Shown piece after piece: positions 42,201 to 55,922 of a DNA stretch of 64,000 bases. The first letter of the stretch is position 1, and each line of letters opens with the position of its first letter. The DNA comes from Lasiosphaeria ovina (lineage: Eukaryota > Ascomycota > Sordariomycetes > Sordariales > Lasiosphaeriaceae), in contig JAULSN010000005.1 of assembly GCA_033439765.1 (NCBI GenBank), positions 1,813,001 through 1,877,000 on the forward strand, read 5' to 3'. The translations under genes were made by a program, and so were the position numbers. A model generated the notes under the pieces. It saw only the letters and a list, made by a program, of their open reading frames with translations, was not told the DNA's origin and made no database searches.

Positions 42201-43708
42201 TGCAATGGATGGAGTAGCTGTTGTGAGTGGTGCAAATCACGATTTTGGTGTGGAAGGAGGGGTAGCTCCGTGGAGGTCGCTTAGAAAACTGGCTTTGCTA
42301 GTCTCGGAGAGATAGCAGACAGCAAAAGGTCTGGTAATTGGGTTCGATGCAAAGTGCCGTCGGAATGCTGGAGTTGGGGCTGCTTCTTGGCGTGGTGGAA
42401 AATGTCTTCGGGAAAGAAATGGGGAAGAGAGAGGTGGGATGTTGATGAGGCTGCAGCGATTTGCGCTCTAGTCAAGTAGCAGCAAGCACGAAACGGTGGA
42501 ATTCCTAAGAAGCCTAAAGATTCGAGCCACACGGACCACGGCAGGGCTGAGCAACAGCATCCCATTGAGTGGAAGCTGTGCACAAGTGGAGCAAGCAAGG
42601 TAGGCGAGGCAGGTAAGAGCAAGGCTTAGGTCCCAAACCCAACCAAAATTTATTGCCGAATTACTTATTCCACCAGAGACTTCGATATTCTAGAAGAAAA
42701 GAAGCCGTTGGTTTCAGTCCCAGGCCGGCCGTGTCAGACTCTTTGTTTCTTGCGCGAGCTACCCGTTAACGCCAATTAAGCGACTGCCAGGGCATGCAGC
42801 GCAGTCAAGGGCAATCCAAAACGAACATTGACCTCGTCCTGGCTTCGAACCCTCTTCAGCCCTATCGCCTAGGCACCTTGTGTCCTGAGGTACCCCGTAC
42901 TCATCAACACCCGAGCGTAAATACCGTCCAGTCCCTGAATGATTTATTGGCGGGGGACTTTTCAAGATGTTAAAGGCCTTTCGCCTGGTTTTTCTCCAAG
43001 ACAGGCGGTAGTTGTTGGGGTCTCTACTACAGAATCCCGGGGCTCTATCTCGATCCCACAAATGCCTCCCTAGCAAAGGCATTTTTCAGGCCGGTTTAAA
43101 TTACCGGAATCCCTACAGATACCGCACCAACGAGTGGACAATATGGCCTGTCTAGGCCGGTTGAAAATGGTGGCAAGTACACGCCTACCTACCTAGGACG
43201 TACATACAGTACCGAGATAGATGCAGTAGAAATTGCGCTGAACTGGTAATTTACATACAGAAAGTGTCTTCACCACGGTCGACGAGCGGCGAGTGCGCAG
43301 TTTTGTGAAGCTTATGGTGAAGCTGTCGTTTCGCCTGACGACACACGACACAACAACGGCCAGGGCTGTCAGCCTGACTGACTGACTTACTTACGCCCAG
43401 GTCCATTGCGGGCCCCAGCATTTTGTGGAGGTGGGGCATAACTCAGGTCAAGGCGGGGGAGAGCCAAGCTCGGTTCTTTCAGGCGTTTGGGTGCAGCCTA
43501 ACAGCGGGAGGCTCACTAGTCGCCTGCGGCACTAACGAGTAAGAACATCGACCGCTCGCAACCGCCATTGAGGACGACGACGACGACGTCAGCAGCTCGC
43601 ATCCTCAACGAGCACCATCAACCCAAGCTAGAAGCAAGAAGGAAGAGCACAGTCGAAACAACCAGGGCACGCCGGCTTCTTCTCGTGTGTGCGTGCGTGT
43701 GCGCAGCC
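42201..43708. promoter_or_regulatory. Divergent region between sba1 and vps24
   Basis: 1.5 kb between start codons on opposite strands. No gene is supported; a T-loop-like GGTTCGAAGCC near 42840 lacks a tRNA fold around it. A GACGACGACGACGTCAGC stretch lies just upstream of vps24. Confidence 0.5.
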
Positions 43709-44546
43709 ATGGAGACGCTCAGGGCTCTCTTCGTCGCGCCAGACCCCCAGGCCCAGGTAACAACCCCCCCACCTCCCGTGCATACCATCTCTTTATCTCT
43801 CTCTCGTGGAGAGGCAAGACTAGCAAGAAACTGTCTGGTTGACAGGTTTTCTCTTTGTAAAATAGTTCCGGAAATGCAACGCACTCATGCGCACCAACAT
43901 GCGCAAGCTTGACCGCGAGATGGCGGCCTTCAAGGCGGCCGAGACCAAAACCAAGAACCTGATCCTGGCGGCGGACAAGCGCGGGCAGCGCAACCCGGCG
44001 CAGCGCAAGCAGGCGGAGCGCGACGTGCGGTCGTTCGCGCGCGAGCTGGTGCGCCAGCGCAAGGCCGCCGACCGCCTCGCCACGAGCAAGGCCCAGCTGG
44101 GCAGCGTGCAGCTGCAGGTCAACGAGGCGTTCGCGCTGCGCAAGATCGAGGGCAGCATCCGCGCCAGCGTCGGCGTCATGAAGGACGTCAACGCCCTAGT
44201 GCGCCTGCCCGAGCTGGCCGGCACCATGCGCGACCTGAGCATGGAGCTGATGAAGGCCGGCATCATCGAGGAGATGGTCGGCGAGACCCTGCCCGACGCC
44301 GACCTGCTGGAGGAGGACGAGGCCGAGGCCGACTCCGAGGTCGACAAGGTCCTCGGCGAGATCCTCAAGGACCGTATGGCCAACACCGGCCCCCTCCCCA
44401 GCGTGCCCCTGCCCCAGCAGCCCGTCGCCGCCCCCGCCAAGCCGCAGCAGCAGCAGCAGCAGCAGCAAGAGGAAGAGGAGGACGAGGACGACACCGAGGC
44501 CATGATGGACCAGATGCGGAACCGGCTGGAGGCTCTCAGAAGTTAG
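43709..44546 (+). CDS. vps24: ESCRT-III subunit Vps24 (CHMP3)
   Basis: Membrane-remodelling subunit acting in endosomal sorting. Exons 43709-43756 and 43866-44546 (48+681 nt, 242 aa). The first exon encodes METLRALFVAPDPQAQ, the hallmark start of Vps24 (helix 0 plus LF.PDP.). The second carries the basic helical hairpin (RTNMRKLDREMAAFKAAETK, AERDVRSFARELVRQRK), the central VGVMKDVNALVRLPELAGTM and SMELMKAGIIEEMV, and an acidic linker. The end TEAMMDQMRNRLEALRS fits a MIM1 motif that binds the MIT domain of Vps4. A Gln run (about 8) precedes it and is variable between species. The intron has GTAACA and AATAG ends. Confidence 0.94.
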
Positions 44547-47500
44547 GCCGGTCTCTGGGTGTGTTGAAGCGAACGAACGAATGTCGATCTATCTATCTAC
44601 CTGGACTGGTTGTGGGTATTGCATACACGGACGGGATAATTATTACGGACAGCGCCGGGACTAAGCTGGGATATACAACGGCGTTTAAGGGGGGTTGCTT
44701 TTGGGGGGAGGGTCATTTCCTCTGCGCAGCCTTGGTGTTTTTTTTTTTTCTCGTCACTTTTCTTGTTGACACAGATTTTGTCTCAGTCTGTTTCTTGTCG
44801 TGGTCCTATAGAGCTTACTTGACTGTTGAACTCGCCGCCCGCGTCCACCCTTGTCCTTTTCAGGCCCTGCTCCTCGTGCCAGAGCCTTCGATTGTTTCTG
44901 TGTGTGGCTGTTGCCCGCTTCAACAAAGATGGGCTTCTCTCCTTCCCCCTTTCTATGAGGACATCTCATTATCCGGCGGTAGCTCACCCGGAGCGGCCGG
45001 TCAGGTAGCCACCAACATACGACCCTTGTGCCGTGAGGAGAAAAGCTACTCGGGAACACTTTGAGAACGGGCCGGATTATCGAATGAGATACAAGACAGG
45101 AAGAGAGGAGGTGTTTGGTACCGCAGTCCATATCGGGATATCTGAAGCGGTGTCCGGGTCAGGGCTGAGTGTCTCTGGCTCGCGATGCCCTCCCCCGTTG
45201 AAAGGTGTACTTTATGGCGATGATGGCTATCGGACCCAAATATCACGCACTTGGTGCTGGGGCAAACATTACTCGAGTATTCTGTGCAATAACTCCCACG
45301 AGAGCTTTATACGCACGACCAGGCCTGGAAGGAGATCTCACCTGGCTCCCTCTTCGGTGTCCGGAACCTAGTGGGGAGGAGGTGGATATCTCCTAGCCGC
45401 CGAGGGCTCTGGAGTGGCTGTTCTTTGGTTTTCTAGGGGCTGGTGCGTTTGGTTTCTATCGACTAGTTGTGGTACAGGTGAGTCAACACGCCAAAGGAGA
45501 GATGCGTTGTTGTTTATATCAACCAGACGTGCGTTGGATGCCCACTTTTTAGGTTTATTATTGTTCTTCTTTGTATCCCTCGCCTCTTTGGGGTAGAATA
45601 GCGCCAGTGTGAATGTCGTAGAAGAGAGCCGCCTCTTCAAAGCATCTGGCTACAACCATGCTATACCCATTCTACTGCGCTCTCCCCCCAGTAAGCATGA
45701 AAAGGAGAAATGTTTCTGCGGGCCCTCATAGTGTGTCCGGATACCTCAGAGTAAATAAGCAATGCAATGACCCCAAAGACCAGGTAGGGATAAAGACGCG
45801 GTTTCGAATCAGCCCCGGCTGGTCCTTCGAGGACGGCATCCGGTATATATACATTCAACTAATCGACTCCCGCCTTGTCTTTTTTTGCCCTTCTTTATAT
45901 CCTTTCCTCCAGCCCATAGAAGAGACTTGAGCCTGGGATGCATTATTCGGAATAACCTGTTTGACTTGTGTGATCCAACCGTGGTTCTTATCCGAGTCTT
46001 GCTTAAGGGCGCGAGTCTTCTGGAGGGTACCGCAACAACAGCATAGCCTCCCATTGTAACTAGCTTACCCTCACCCACTTATAAAAGTGTAACTTTTGCA
46101 TCTTTGGAAACTAAAATCCGCTAGGGATCAAAGAGCACTGAGTTCCCCGTCACGCGTTGGACGTATCCGATAGCGAAGTCGAGAAGATTAAGTGCAGCGT
46201 ACTCAGCATTCAACTTCCGTCAACTCGTGGAACATAGTATTTTACCCCGTCAAGTATAGTTGGCCTTCATGGAAACAGTACTCAAGTGCTACTGCTCCCT
46301 TCAAAGTAAGTTAAACTCATCTCTAGCCACGAGAGAAGAAACAGGGGATTTGCGAGCGGACCAGAAAGTTGACCGTTGGTCAGTGGGGCGAGATTATACC
46401 AGACTAATACTCTGTTCAGTCTCTCAGACTCATCCGTTCAAGTATCACTTAGCCTATGTCCCTATCGAAGCAAGCCGATGAAAGTGGCCGGCCAGGCACC
46501 ACAATGACTATGGCTTCGTCTAAACTACAGAAGATGTGATGTTGGGTATATTGCTTGTTAGGCCCTTTCAGTTGTTGTGGCTGTTTTTGGCGTCTCCAAA
46601 GGCCACAGTACAAAATGAGAAATCTTAGGTGGACACGAGGAAGGGTTCCGGTCGAGGATAGTGCCACTTTCGCCGGCTTGATCAACAGTAGCCAACCTAG
46701 AAGTCCGTTGGAGATGAAACTTCAGCTTCGAGCTCGCCCTCCAGAGTCCCGTGGAGTTGAGAGTAAATGGATGTTTGCCCGTAAGGAATCACAACGGTAA
46801 ACAAATAGTAGCAGCCTTGGAATGTATCGTTCATTGCATTTGGTTTCGTCTGCCCAAGGAGGGATTCCCATAGTTAGATGTACCACAGAAATGAAATGGC
46901 TCATACCCATCACCACGCACACACTAAAATGAACACGGTTAAGAATTTGCCGCGGTATAGCATATCGTTCACTGTATTTTTCGCCTCCCCGTGTTTTCTT
47001 TCCTTTGTCATGTCTCTCGACGGCCTTTCGGTTCAAGTCTCCCTCCCATCTTTCATGTTTTCTCAACAACTATTATCTGTCCACTTCTTCCTCCTATCCA
47101 GGAGTTTCCTGCACCAACAGTTAACAACAACACCAATGACCAGCCCGGCAGCAAGAGAGCTGTAGGTTGCACCGCAACCAAGCTCCCTGAACCAAGCAGC
47201 ACACCTACCGGTCTTCAACTCCTGATCGACGCATTAGATCAGAGCCGCTTGCATATCGGGGGGCGGCAAGCCATACACTCGCTCTTTGGCCATCCCAGTC
47301 TATCCACCCAGGGGGCACGTATGAAAATCACCTGTCAACATCGCTTTAACGCTGCTCAGGCATGCATACCCACCCAGGGGCTCGCTCGCATGCATACGAT
47401 GCCATGATGTGTATATGCACAGGAGGGGAAAACGGTTCGTGATGAAACGTGACCGGTCTGTGACAGCGAGGCTCCTCTTTCCTTTCTCGCCAGCAACAGA

Positions 47501-49508
47501 AGAGACCCATCACAGGGCAGGCAGGCAGGCAGCGAAGACGGGGTGTAGTCCCAGCAGTGTGATAAGCCAGCCAGCCAGCCAGCCAGCCATCCCCCGAGAT
47601 CTCACGATCTGGTTGGGCTGCGTACTGGGGATACAAGGACGTGATGTAACACAGATATCCCCGAAGACGGCAGAGGACCCCGCCGTTGCCGCAGCCAGGC
47701 GTGGCCACATGTTCAGCACGCTTTCTTCGGCTTTTTTACTCCTATTTTCTTTTCTCGCAGCAGCCGAGGCTGGCCTCAGCTACGTGCCTATGCTACGCAT
47801 AACAATCACATTGATGATACCTCAGTCGGGTAGCCGCACATAGCGCACACACACACACACACACACACACCGGGACAGGGATGGCAATGGGGGCTTAAGT
47901 GGAGGCGTGAAGTGAAAGGCAAAGTGGTGGTGACCCCTTGTCGAAGCGCCGTCGAAGAAAGTCAAGTTAGGCAAGTAAAGAAATGCGGGGGTCTGACAAC
48001 GGTGGGGGATATAGCTACAATGTATTGTACAATGTGTGTTTCCTTCCTCATCGTCTATTGCATGTACATACATTACATGTTATTGCACACACATGTATGT
48101 ATGCGTAGACAATAAAACCAACTCCTCTCTCCTTCGATATCCTGTCCGTTTCCTAGCTCACAGCCTACAACCAGTTTTTAGCTAACACACGCTTCAAGCG
48201 TGTGCACATCCGTCTGCACCTAGGTACTCCGTATGCGTGTTTAAAATCGTTAGCGTGGGCGTCCCGATTGGCCCGAGTCCGGCCGCAGCGTGCCGTCACA
48301 CCTGTGATGCTCTGTGATATTGAGGGGAGGGGAGGGGGACACGAGCATCATCAGGTTTTATTTCTTCCTTCTCTCGTTTCTTGCTTGATCCAAAGGGGAA
48401 AAACCCCCCAAAAGAAGAAGAAAATGAATAAAAAACAACACTCATCGGAGAGATGCGGGGGAGTTTAGGTGACTGGTGTCTCGTGATCATTCTCCATCGT
48501 GATACACACCCAGGTATTGGAATATCACGTTCATACCTAGGTGACCACGAAACCGAGCAGATGCCCTCCCCCGGTTCCCACCACCTCATCGCGGGGCTTT
48601 CTCCCCGGCGAAAGAAGACACGGACAACGAAAAGAGGGCAATAGGTAGTAAAAAAACGTGATCGCTTCGAGGTGTGGCCTGCAAACAACGTTCTAACCCA
48701 GCAAGCAAGCAACTAACTTCGCCAGTGGGTGACAGTGACAGGCAAACTAGGGGTTATTAGTGGGGTGGGTTGGAGTAGGTTTCTAGTCAGAAAAAGCCGT
48801 CTCGCTAGCCGCCATCACTTATCAGATTCCACTTTGTTCTTCCTTCCCTTCCCGCTCCTTGCTTGTTTGATCACAGTCAAACAGACAAAGACACGGGATG
48901 GGAAGAAAGAAGAAGAAGAAAAAAAAGACTTGACTGGACAAGAAGTAAAACGACGAGCGAGAAAAAGAAACCGGGCATCTTGTTTGCTTGGATCCCCCCC
49001 CCTTCCCCTCACAGAAAGCATTTTCACAGCAACCTCACGCACATAAATCACATACACACCTATCAATTACAACACCTCAAAAGAAGCACATGCAACAAAA
49101 CATGCAACGTAGCACACATTCGCTCCCACATGGCACTACAGCTGCACCCCATCGCCAGAAAAAAAAGCCAGGCCAGGGAGCAAAAAGATGCGGGGTGGGG
49201 GAACGTGATGCGTGATCCGTGATGAGAGAAAGTAGGAGATCTGAATATGTGTGCTGAGAAGGGGCCAGCACGGGCTTCGTGATTGGAGCCGCTCTCTGGC
49301 CGGACAGTCCGTGTGCGTGCTGCGTGGAGAAAAAGATCGCCATCCATGTTCTAGACGACTCTTTTTTGCCCATTTCCCCGCTTCCTTTCTTTCCCCTCGC
49401 GCTGCCTACAGGCAGGCTGCTAGCTGCCAGTTAGTGGTCGACCGCAAAAGAAACGTCGGATCTCGCGAGATATTGTCCAGGATAATAAATAACTCTTAGT
49501 CTCGGGAG
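44547..49508. other. Gene-poor region, part 1
   Basis: After the vps24 3' flank, no frame longer than about 170 codons is found and none shows family features. A (CA)n tract (47845-47870), CAGG/CAGC repeats (47515-47590) and two 35-bp similar stretches (near 46884 and 60555) are the only notable elements. Confidence 0.5.
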
Positions 49509-49510
49509 TC

Positions 49511-49574
<64 letters not shown>
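49509..49574. repeat. (CAGA)n tetranucleotide microsatellite
   Basis: About 16 units of CAGA with one CGGA variant at the right edge. Confidence 0.95.
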
Positions 49575-52500
49575 GGACAGAGAGAGCATGGATCGGATCA
49601 CGCCATATGTAGATGCGCGCGTGAATACCCGAATCACGGCCGTAGGGGCGAATGAAGGGCGTCCGGCCGACTGAGCACTGCGTGAATTCACCTTCCTTCT
49701 ACAACAGTCAACGCTACCCACCTCCCACCGGCCCGGTCCCTGTTGCCGGGTGACAAGAGAAAAGCGATGCACTCTCTCTGTTTCGTCGACTAGTTAAAGC
49801 ATGAACAATTCCTGCAAGTCATCCAATCAACCAACCAAGGCAGACAAGGGAACGGGGAGGAGGAAAGAGCCTATCGTATCGCCAAATTGGAACATGGCCA
49901 TGTCTCTTAATCACTAACAAGAGAAACCTGCTCTGCCGCGACTCTTGTTTGTGCACGCGCTGACCATGCCGTGAGATGCAACGCTGGTTTGAACGCTGGA
50001 TGGAAATACGTATGGCGAGAACGAACGCACTGGCAAAGAAACTGGGCTGCCGCCGCTGATGAAGGGGGGTTTGGTTTGTCGTAAACAGGCCGCATCGCCA
50101 ACCGTGACGGCCGCACGCCGAGGTTGCATGGAGGGTTGGACGAGATCAGGCAGGACCCATATGCTGTTCCTTGGTGGCATCACTCCTTTTTTTGAGGCAC
50201 GCATAATGAAAGGGTTGGGCACGTCCGACGGAAACACAGAACAGTGACAAATCATCGGGAGCGGCATCCATCCGGCCGTGTCTTTTGGTCTCACCAAGCA
50301 AAAAAAAGTGGATTTGGGCCTTCCGGTCCGGAGCCGGGTTTTGTGGCGCCGGAAGCCGGTTCTCGGAGGTCACCCCGGGGGATTTCTTTTGGGACAACAA
50401 ATCGCTCCGCCGTTCGGTTCCGAATCGGCTGTGACCAAACTCGCCCGCCTGCAGGATTGCTCCGTATTGGCAGCTGTTTTATCTCGTGTCACAGCAGACT
50501 TCCAGCTGCCCTCCGTCTCTGGTTGGCACCGTCGGCCGCCAATCAGACCGCGAGTTCGCAACACGGCGAGGTGATTGGCGGTGCCGTTTTCAGTCTGTGG
50601 CGCGACTGCTTTTCAACCCGTGCTCGCCTGTGCTTCAAGCGAGTTTCCTTTGCCAATCGCGGGTTTCTCTCCTAATGATTGGAAACCCGAGAGGCAAATA
50701 CAGCTGGAGAATCAGGTTTTCGCCATCCTCCTGCAAGTGGTGATTATCGAGTCACCAGGCGACCGAGGCAGACGAGAGTGACGACGACATTCCGCCATCC
50801 ACCTGGAACAGACGTTGTCTGGTGACGTGACTGCGGCGCGGAGCACTCCTCCACGAAACGCGACCCAATGACCCTGCGACGTGTCGCGACTGTTGGAATC
50901 CGGGTTTCCTGAATTGCCTCTCACTTAGTGGGTGTCCCAGCGCCCAGGTCATGGGGAGACTTGAGCGGTAGCAGAGCATAGGAGCAAACGTGATGATGGG
51001 CTCGAAATTCTATTACACCAGTGCCATGTGATGGACCTCGCTGCAGCCTGCAACCAGCGCGCGTCCAAATTTATCTCGCAACAATCTCGAGTTAATATAA
51101 AGGCATCTCAACTCCGTCGTGGTGGAGGGAATTCCTGTCCAAGAATAGCGCAACGCGGGTAGTCTTTTTATGGCGCAAGTGGTTGGAACATCTTGGAGGG
51201 TGTGGGGAGGGCCCTTCCAGATTGAGGAGTGCAGGGAGCGTTTTACCGCGCTTTCCCATGTTTCGAGCCGGGGTGAAGGCGTGGAGGGTGTGGTTTGGGT
51301 CTGGGGATGGGATGAAATGGACCCCGTGTCCCCCACGGAGAGCCGAGGGGGCTTCACCTTGACAGTTAACAGTTGAGGTGACAAGCTGCAGCGCTGGCTG
51401 CGGTGGACTGAACCCCACGCCCCACGCTCTTGAGGCAGTTACCCCCGGTCTTCGGCAAGGCCCATTTCAAGAAGGTTTCCGACACCAGGACGTGACCGAA
51501 GCAACGATCCGTCTCTCGAGGGCTTTTGTCGTGATGGCAAAGAAAACGCGCAAAGGCACGAAGAAAGTACCCAAGGCGTTGCCGCTACAACGCTAGACAC
51601 TGATGGAGTGTTCGTTTGACCGAAATTTGAGCTCTGTGTGCCGTACGCGTCCGTGCTCTTGGGTAGGAGCCACCGAACCGTTTGAACAAGCAGCTGGACG
51701 ACGCGACATTTCGCCGCGTCTACTAGTGTCGAGAACAGCCCCTGTATTTTTTGCAAATGGACGCGGAAAGTGCGACGGACGCCAATTGGTCCGGCGCATG
51801 TTCCGGGCGACGGTCCCCCAGACCCTGGCTGGTGGAGGTTGACCAGATTCCCTTTCCGGATTTGGCACCGCGAGCCTAGTCCAGCATTCCCAGACGAGCA
51901 AGCAGTTTGGTAACTCTGGGCCGACGCTTGGACCTCAACCGCCTTCCAGAAGCTCACGGTGCTCCTGCTCCTGCCGTTCTCCACCTAGCGACTGTGGACA
52001 CTTGTCAGTGCCCACGGCCCGGAACGGCAATGACGGGACGGGCGGGAGCTTTCCAAATTGTCAGATTGGCAATGTGAGGTTTTGTCGGTTTGCGCGGCTG
52101 CTCCCTCGTATTCCCCCTTTCTTTTGTTTATCGCCGCTGAGAAAAAGGGGACGAAAAAGAAAGCAACTGCACCTTGAAAATAATTATCGTTTTGTTTCTT
52201 TTTCTCAAGGCCTATCAAACGTTAGCGTGGGCGCCACACACATTCCGCCATTCTGGTCGGACCGGGGAGCGCCCCCATGTTTCAACCCCGGTTTGGCCCC
52301 CCAATCTCCTCCTGTTTGCCCTTGGCCCCTTTGGCGCTGGGATCGGACTTGGACGGGTCCGAGCTCGGGGCTTTCCAGACCTTCTTCCCCTCCCTTTCGG
52401 GGTGTCCATCCCTTCGTTCGGGTTCATTTGGGAGTTAGCGATGCGCGCCGCACACCAAAAGCCTAACAATAGTTCTGGAAACCTGTTGCCTGAGAACCAG

Positions 52501-54871
52501 AGACAAGATCGGTATATTTCTCTTCTCGGGGCAAGCCATGAATGCAGCATCCGTCGGTGCCTGGGCCGACCTCCCACAAGAAACGTGCTCTGACAGGAGA
52601 ATCGGACCTCCGATCTGAAATCTGACTAAGAGCCGACGGATGTGGCGCCCTTTCCGTGTGTGCGTGGTGCTGGGGGAGGATGATGTGTGAATCTCCCGCT
52701 CCGCCAGTCTGCACTCTGCACACATCACAACTAGTTACCTTAACGTTAAAAGCTTGGCGCTAACAAGCATCGAGGACCGACAGACAAGCAAAAAGGCGGG
52801 ATCTGCCTTCCGGCCCCCCCTTTAGCTCCCACGCGGGGACGACCGGATCCGCGACCGAGATCGCCCAGTTCCTCACTCTACTTTTCTTGTGAGGTGAAGT
52901 GAGGGGAAAAAAAGGTTGCCGGCCGGAGAGCTGGATGGTTGACCACTTTGGGGCTGGGCACCTTTCGGGCCACCACACCATCATTATCGCGAAAGGCGGT
53001 CAGAGAAAGGAAAAACAGATTCTGGACCAACGCATCCCGCATCGGATTGTTTGGACCGCTTTGCGCTGTCTCGGGACTGAGCGGTGGCCGCCTATTGTTT
53101 TGTCATGGAAACCGACAGAAACCTGTTTGGGCAAAGGTAAGGGAGCCATCTACACTAGCTAAGGTACCTACGTTACGTCAAAGACTCTCTCAGGTCCGAA
53201 GACGGTGAACAGCAAGCATCGCGGGGTATCGTCTAGGCGCTGCCAACCCATACATGCATACGGAGTATGTACTATCGTCCATCTTCCTGTTGGGCATATT
53301 TGCGTCTGTTTCTTGCGTTGTCCATGCACTCGTCCACCATCGGCTGCCAGCAAGCCATGTATTTGCGATGACGGGACGTTTGCGGAATCAAGAAGAAGCC
53401 TGGCAGAGGCAAACCCAAAGTGAAGGGCGAGAGGCGAGTGAGCCGAACGTTCGGACTCCGTGGTGTCTGTCTCTGTGTGTGTGCCTCGCGAAAGCACACC
53501 CGGAGACCGACGGGAGATGGACGGGAGAGGTCTTGCCGCGGTCCTGCTTAACGTTATCGATTGCGAGAGGTACGCGCGCGGAACTCGACATCCTTCTTGT
53601 GTTCCCACATCCGCGCCGCTCCTCCCTCCGTCCCCGTCCCACGTTACGCCAACCTATTGGCAAGTCTACAACAGCACCTACTAGTACTGAGTAAAGTGTG
53701 TGTCGCACAGAGACGTACGCAGTGAGCAAGTAGAATCTCTCTAGAAGGTCGGCGACTTTGGGGGCTTTGGAAAAGACCTTACATAAACGCACACACACGC
53801 AACACCAACGGTTCGTACTGTAGGGACCTACATACAGGACTGAGCCTCACAAGGACCGAACCAGCTTCCCCAGTCTGACTCAGGCGTGCGTCGCGCCCGG
53901 AGTAAAGGGTATCGCGCAATCGCAAGTCTACCGGCTGGCTTACGCAGTATTAGGTTTGTTGTAGGTCGGCATGTCAGTCAGTCGGTGACTGCACTGCACG
54001 TCTTTCGGGCCATTCCCGACGCTGCAGTCAGCCTCGCAATCGTGAGTTCTGATAGCCAGCCCTACACTATCGGGGGTGAGTGCCAGAGTATCAACAACCC
54101 TACGGATACCCGGACCCGAAGGGCAGGCGGTTGGATTCAATCTACACTTGCATTTCCGCCCGCGCCCTGCGCCATTGCAAATCCTTATGACATGCCCGAT
54201 CAGGATGCTCCCGAGTGTCTTTATGACCCGGGCAGCAAAGGCGGTGCTGGACACAATCTGCTGGATCCTTGGGCGAGGCCGAGATTGCAGAGTATAAAAA
54301 TAAAGCAAGATGCCCAGGGCGCCCGGAAGGGAAGGAAAAGGAAGGGAAAATAAAAGGGACTGGGCATGGTGGGGTCAGCATGACGTTGCAATATCGGCTA
54401 GGCTGCGATGGCATCAACAATAAACAGGAAGGCTGTTGGTTACTGCTGTCTCTCTACTGTGTACTGTGAGTGTTGCGCCGTGCGCTAATCCACAGCTTCC
54501 GTACAGAATACGTGAGTGAGACTGAGTAAGGTTGTCGTCGTAGTCGTAAGTAAAAAGTGTGTGTCGCGACTTGACTTGACGCCGACGAGTACCCGACATA
54601 GTACACTGTAGCGCATCGCAGCTTGAAATGGTCGCGACGCCAACGTCAGCAACCACACTCCATCCCTCTGGCCATGCAAGCCGGCGGTCTTTGAGATTTC
54701 CTGTTTCTGGGACGCTTTCCGAGTCCGAGCAGAGAGAGCCGAGAAAAGACATTATGTTTTTGGTTTGTTTGCGTCACGAAGAGGTTTCCGACATGTCAAA
54801 CCAAACCAAATCAAATCATGTCAAGTCCATCCCTTGCCAGCCCAAACTTTTCAAGAGCTGAAGCAGGTTTT

Positions 54872-54892
54872 GGGGGGGGGGGGGGGGGGGGG
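54872..54892. repeat. G21 homopolymer
   Basis: Uninterrupted G run, one of several long homopolymers in this gene-poor part. Confidence 0.9.
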
Positions 54893-55893
54893 AGGCGGCA
54901 GCCACGGAACAGCGATCTTGAATTTTTGTTTGCTTCCCGTCCATCCTGTGCCCCGATGTGTCAATTATATCAATTATATCAGTTTTTTCCACCATGACTT
55001 TTTCGGGCAACGGTACGGAGTACGGGCGTAGAGATGCAAAAAAAAAAAAAAAAAAAAAACCAAGATTGCACGTACGGGGGCAACAGTGCACAGCGAAGCA
55101 ATCAAACAACACAAACTTACCTTACCGAACCAACACGACGCCGACGTTTGAGGGCGATGCTGTCCAACAACGAGATGCTGTTGGGCTGTATGTTGGAGGC
55201 GCACAGGTAGGCCGGTGTGTTTGACAAAAAAGACCCCAACTGCCGCTTGCCCTTCCGCCGCGACGGGTTGGCGGCGACATACAGACAGGCGGGCAGGCAG
55301 ACAGCTGCTGCGCGTTGTTGGTTGCATTCCAAATCTCAAGGCGGTGAGGCGTATAGCTTTCCAGAGGTTGCGTACCCATGCAGGCGCGGATGAGGGAAGA
55401 CAGGGGTCCGGCATCCATCTCGGGGGACAGGACCCGGGGAAGGGAGAGATGGAGATTCTGGAGAGAGTTGGGACGGTGGGGAATTTCCCGTGCTAAAGTT
55501 TTAGGCCCTAGGCGGGCCCTAGGCCTAGGCTAGGGGGGGCCCACGGAAGACCCCCCTCCCTCGCTCGGCGGCCAAGGCGGCGAATGGGGCCGGAATGGGG
55601 GCAGCTACCCAAGCCTGCCAAACTGGAGGCTGCGTTTGGCCGGCTGTCGCGCGGACCCTGCCCTTTGGCCTTTGCCCCGTGGGCGGACCACGGTACGACG
55701 TGCTAAGGAGCCTGTCGTCGTCGCCTGGGGACAAAGCGCGGAGCCACAACGCTCAGTTCCCCCGGGATTGGGAAAGGAAGAAGAAAGTCCCATGGAATCC
55801 AGTCTAATCTAATTCGGGCATCTTTCCATCGGCCATCCATCCACCCATTCTCCCAGGGCACTGGGCGGCGGGCACCCGGGCAAATCTCTCTCT

Positions 55894-55922
55894 CGTGTCG
55901 TGTCGTGTCGTGTCGTGTCGTG
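55894..55922. repeat. (TCGTG)n pentanucleotide repeat
   Basis: Five to six units of TCGTG within the distal promoter of the gene at 57100. Confidence 0.9.

Noticed and set aside
42759..42860. tRNA-like GGTTCGAAGCC on the minus strand
   Set aside because: The T-stem does not pair around the loop and no anticodon or acceptor stem can be formed in the surrounding bases.
43820..44503. 227-codon frame antisense to vps24
   Set aside because: Ser/Arg-rich complement of the coding strand, including a polyCys run from the CAG repeat; vps24 is unambiguous on the other strand.
47515..47590. CRISPR-like direct repeats (CAGG/CCAG)
   Set aside because: Four-base microsatellite units without spacers; organism is eukaryotic.
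51439..51984. 181-codon minus-strand frame
   Set aside because: No motif, irregular composition, and equally long frames overlap it on the other strand.
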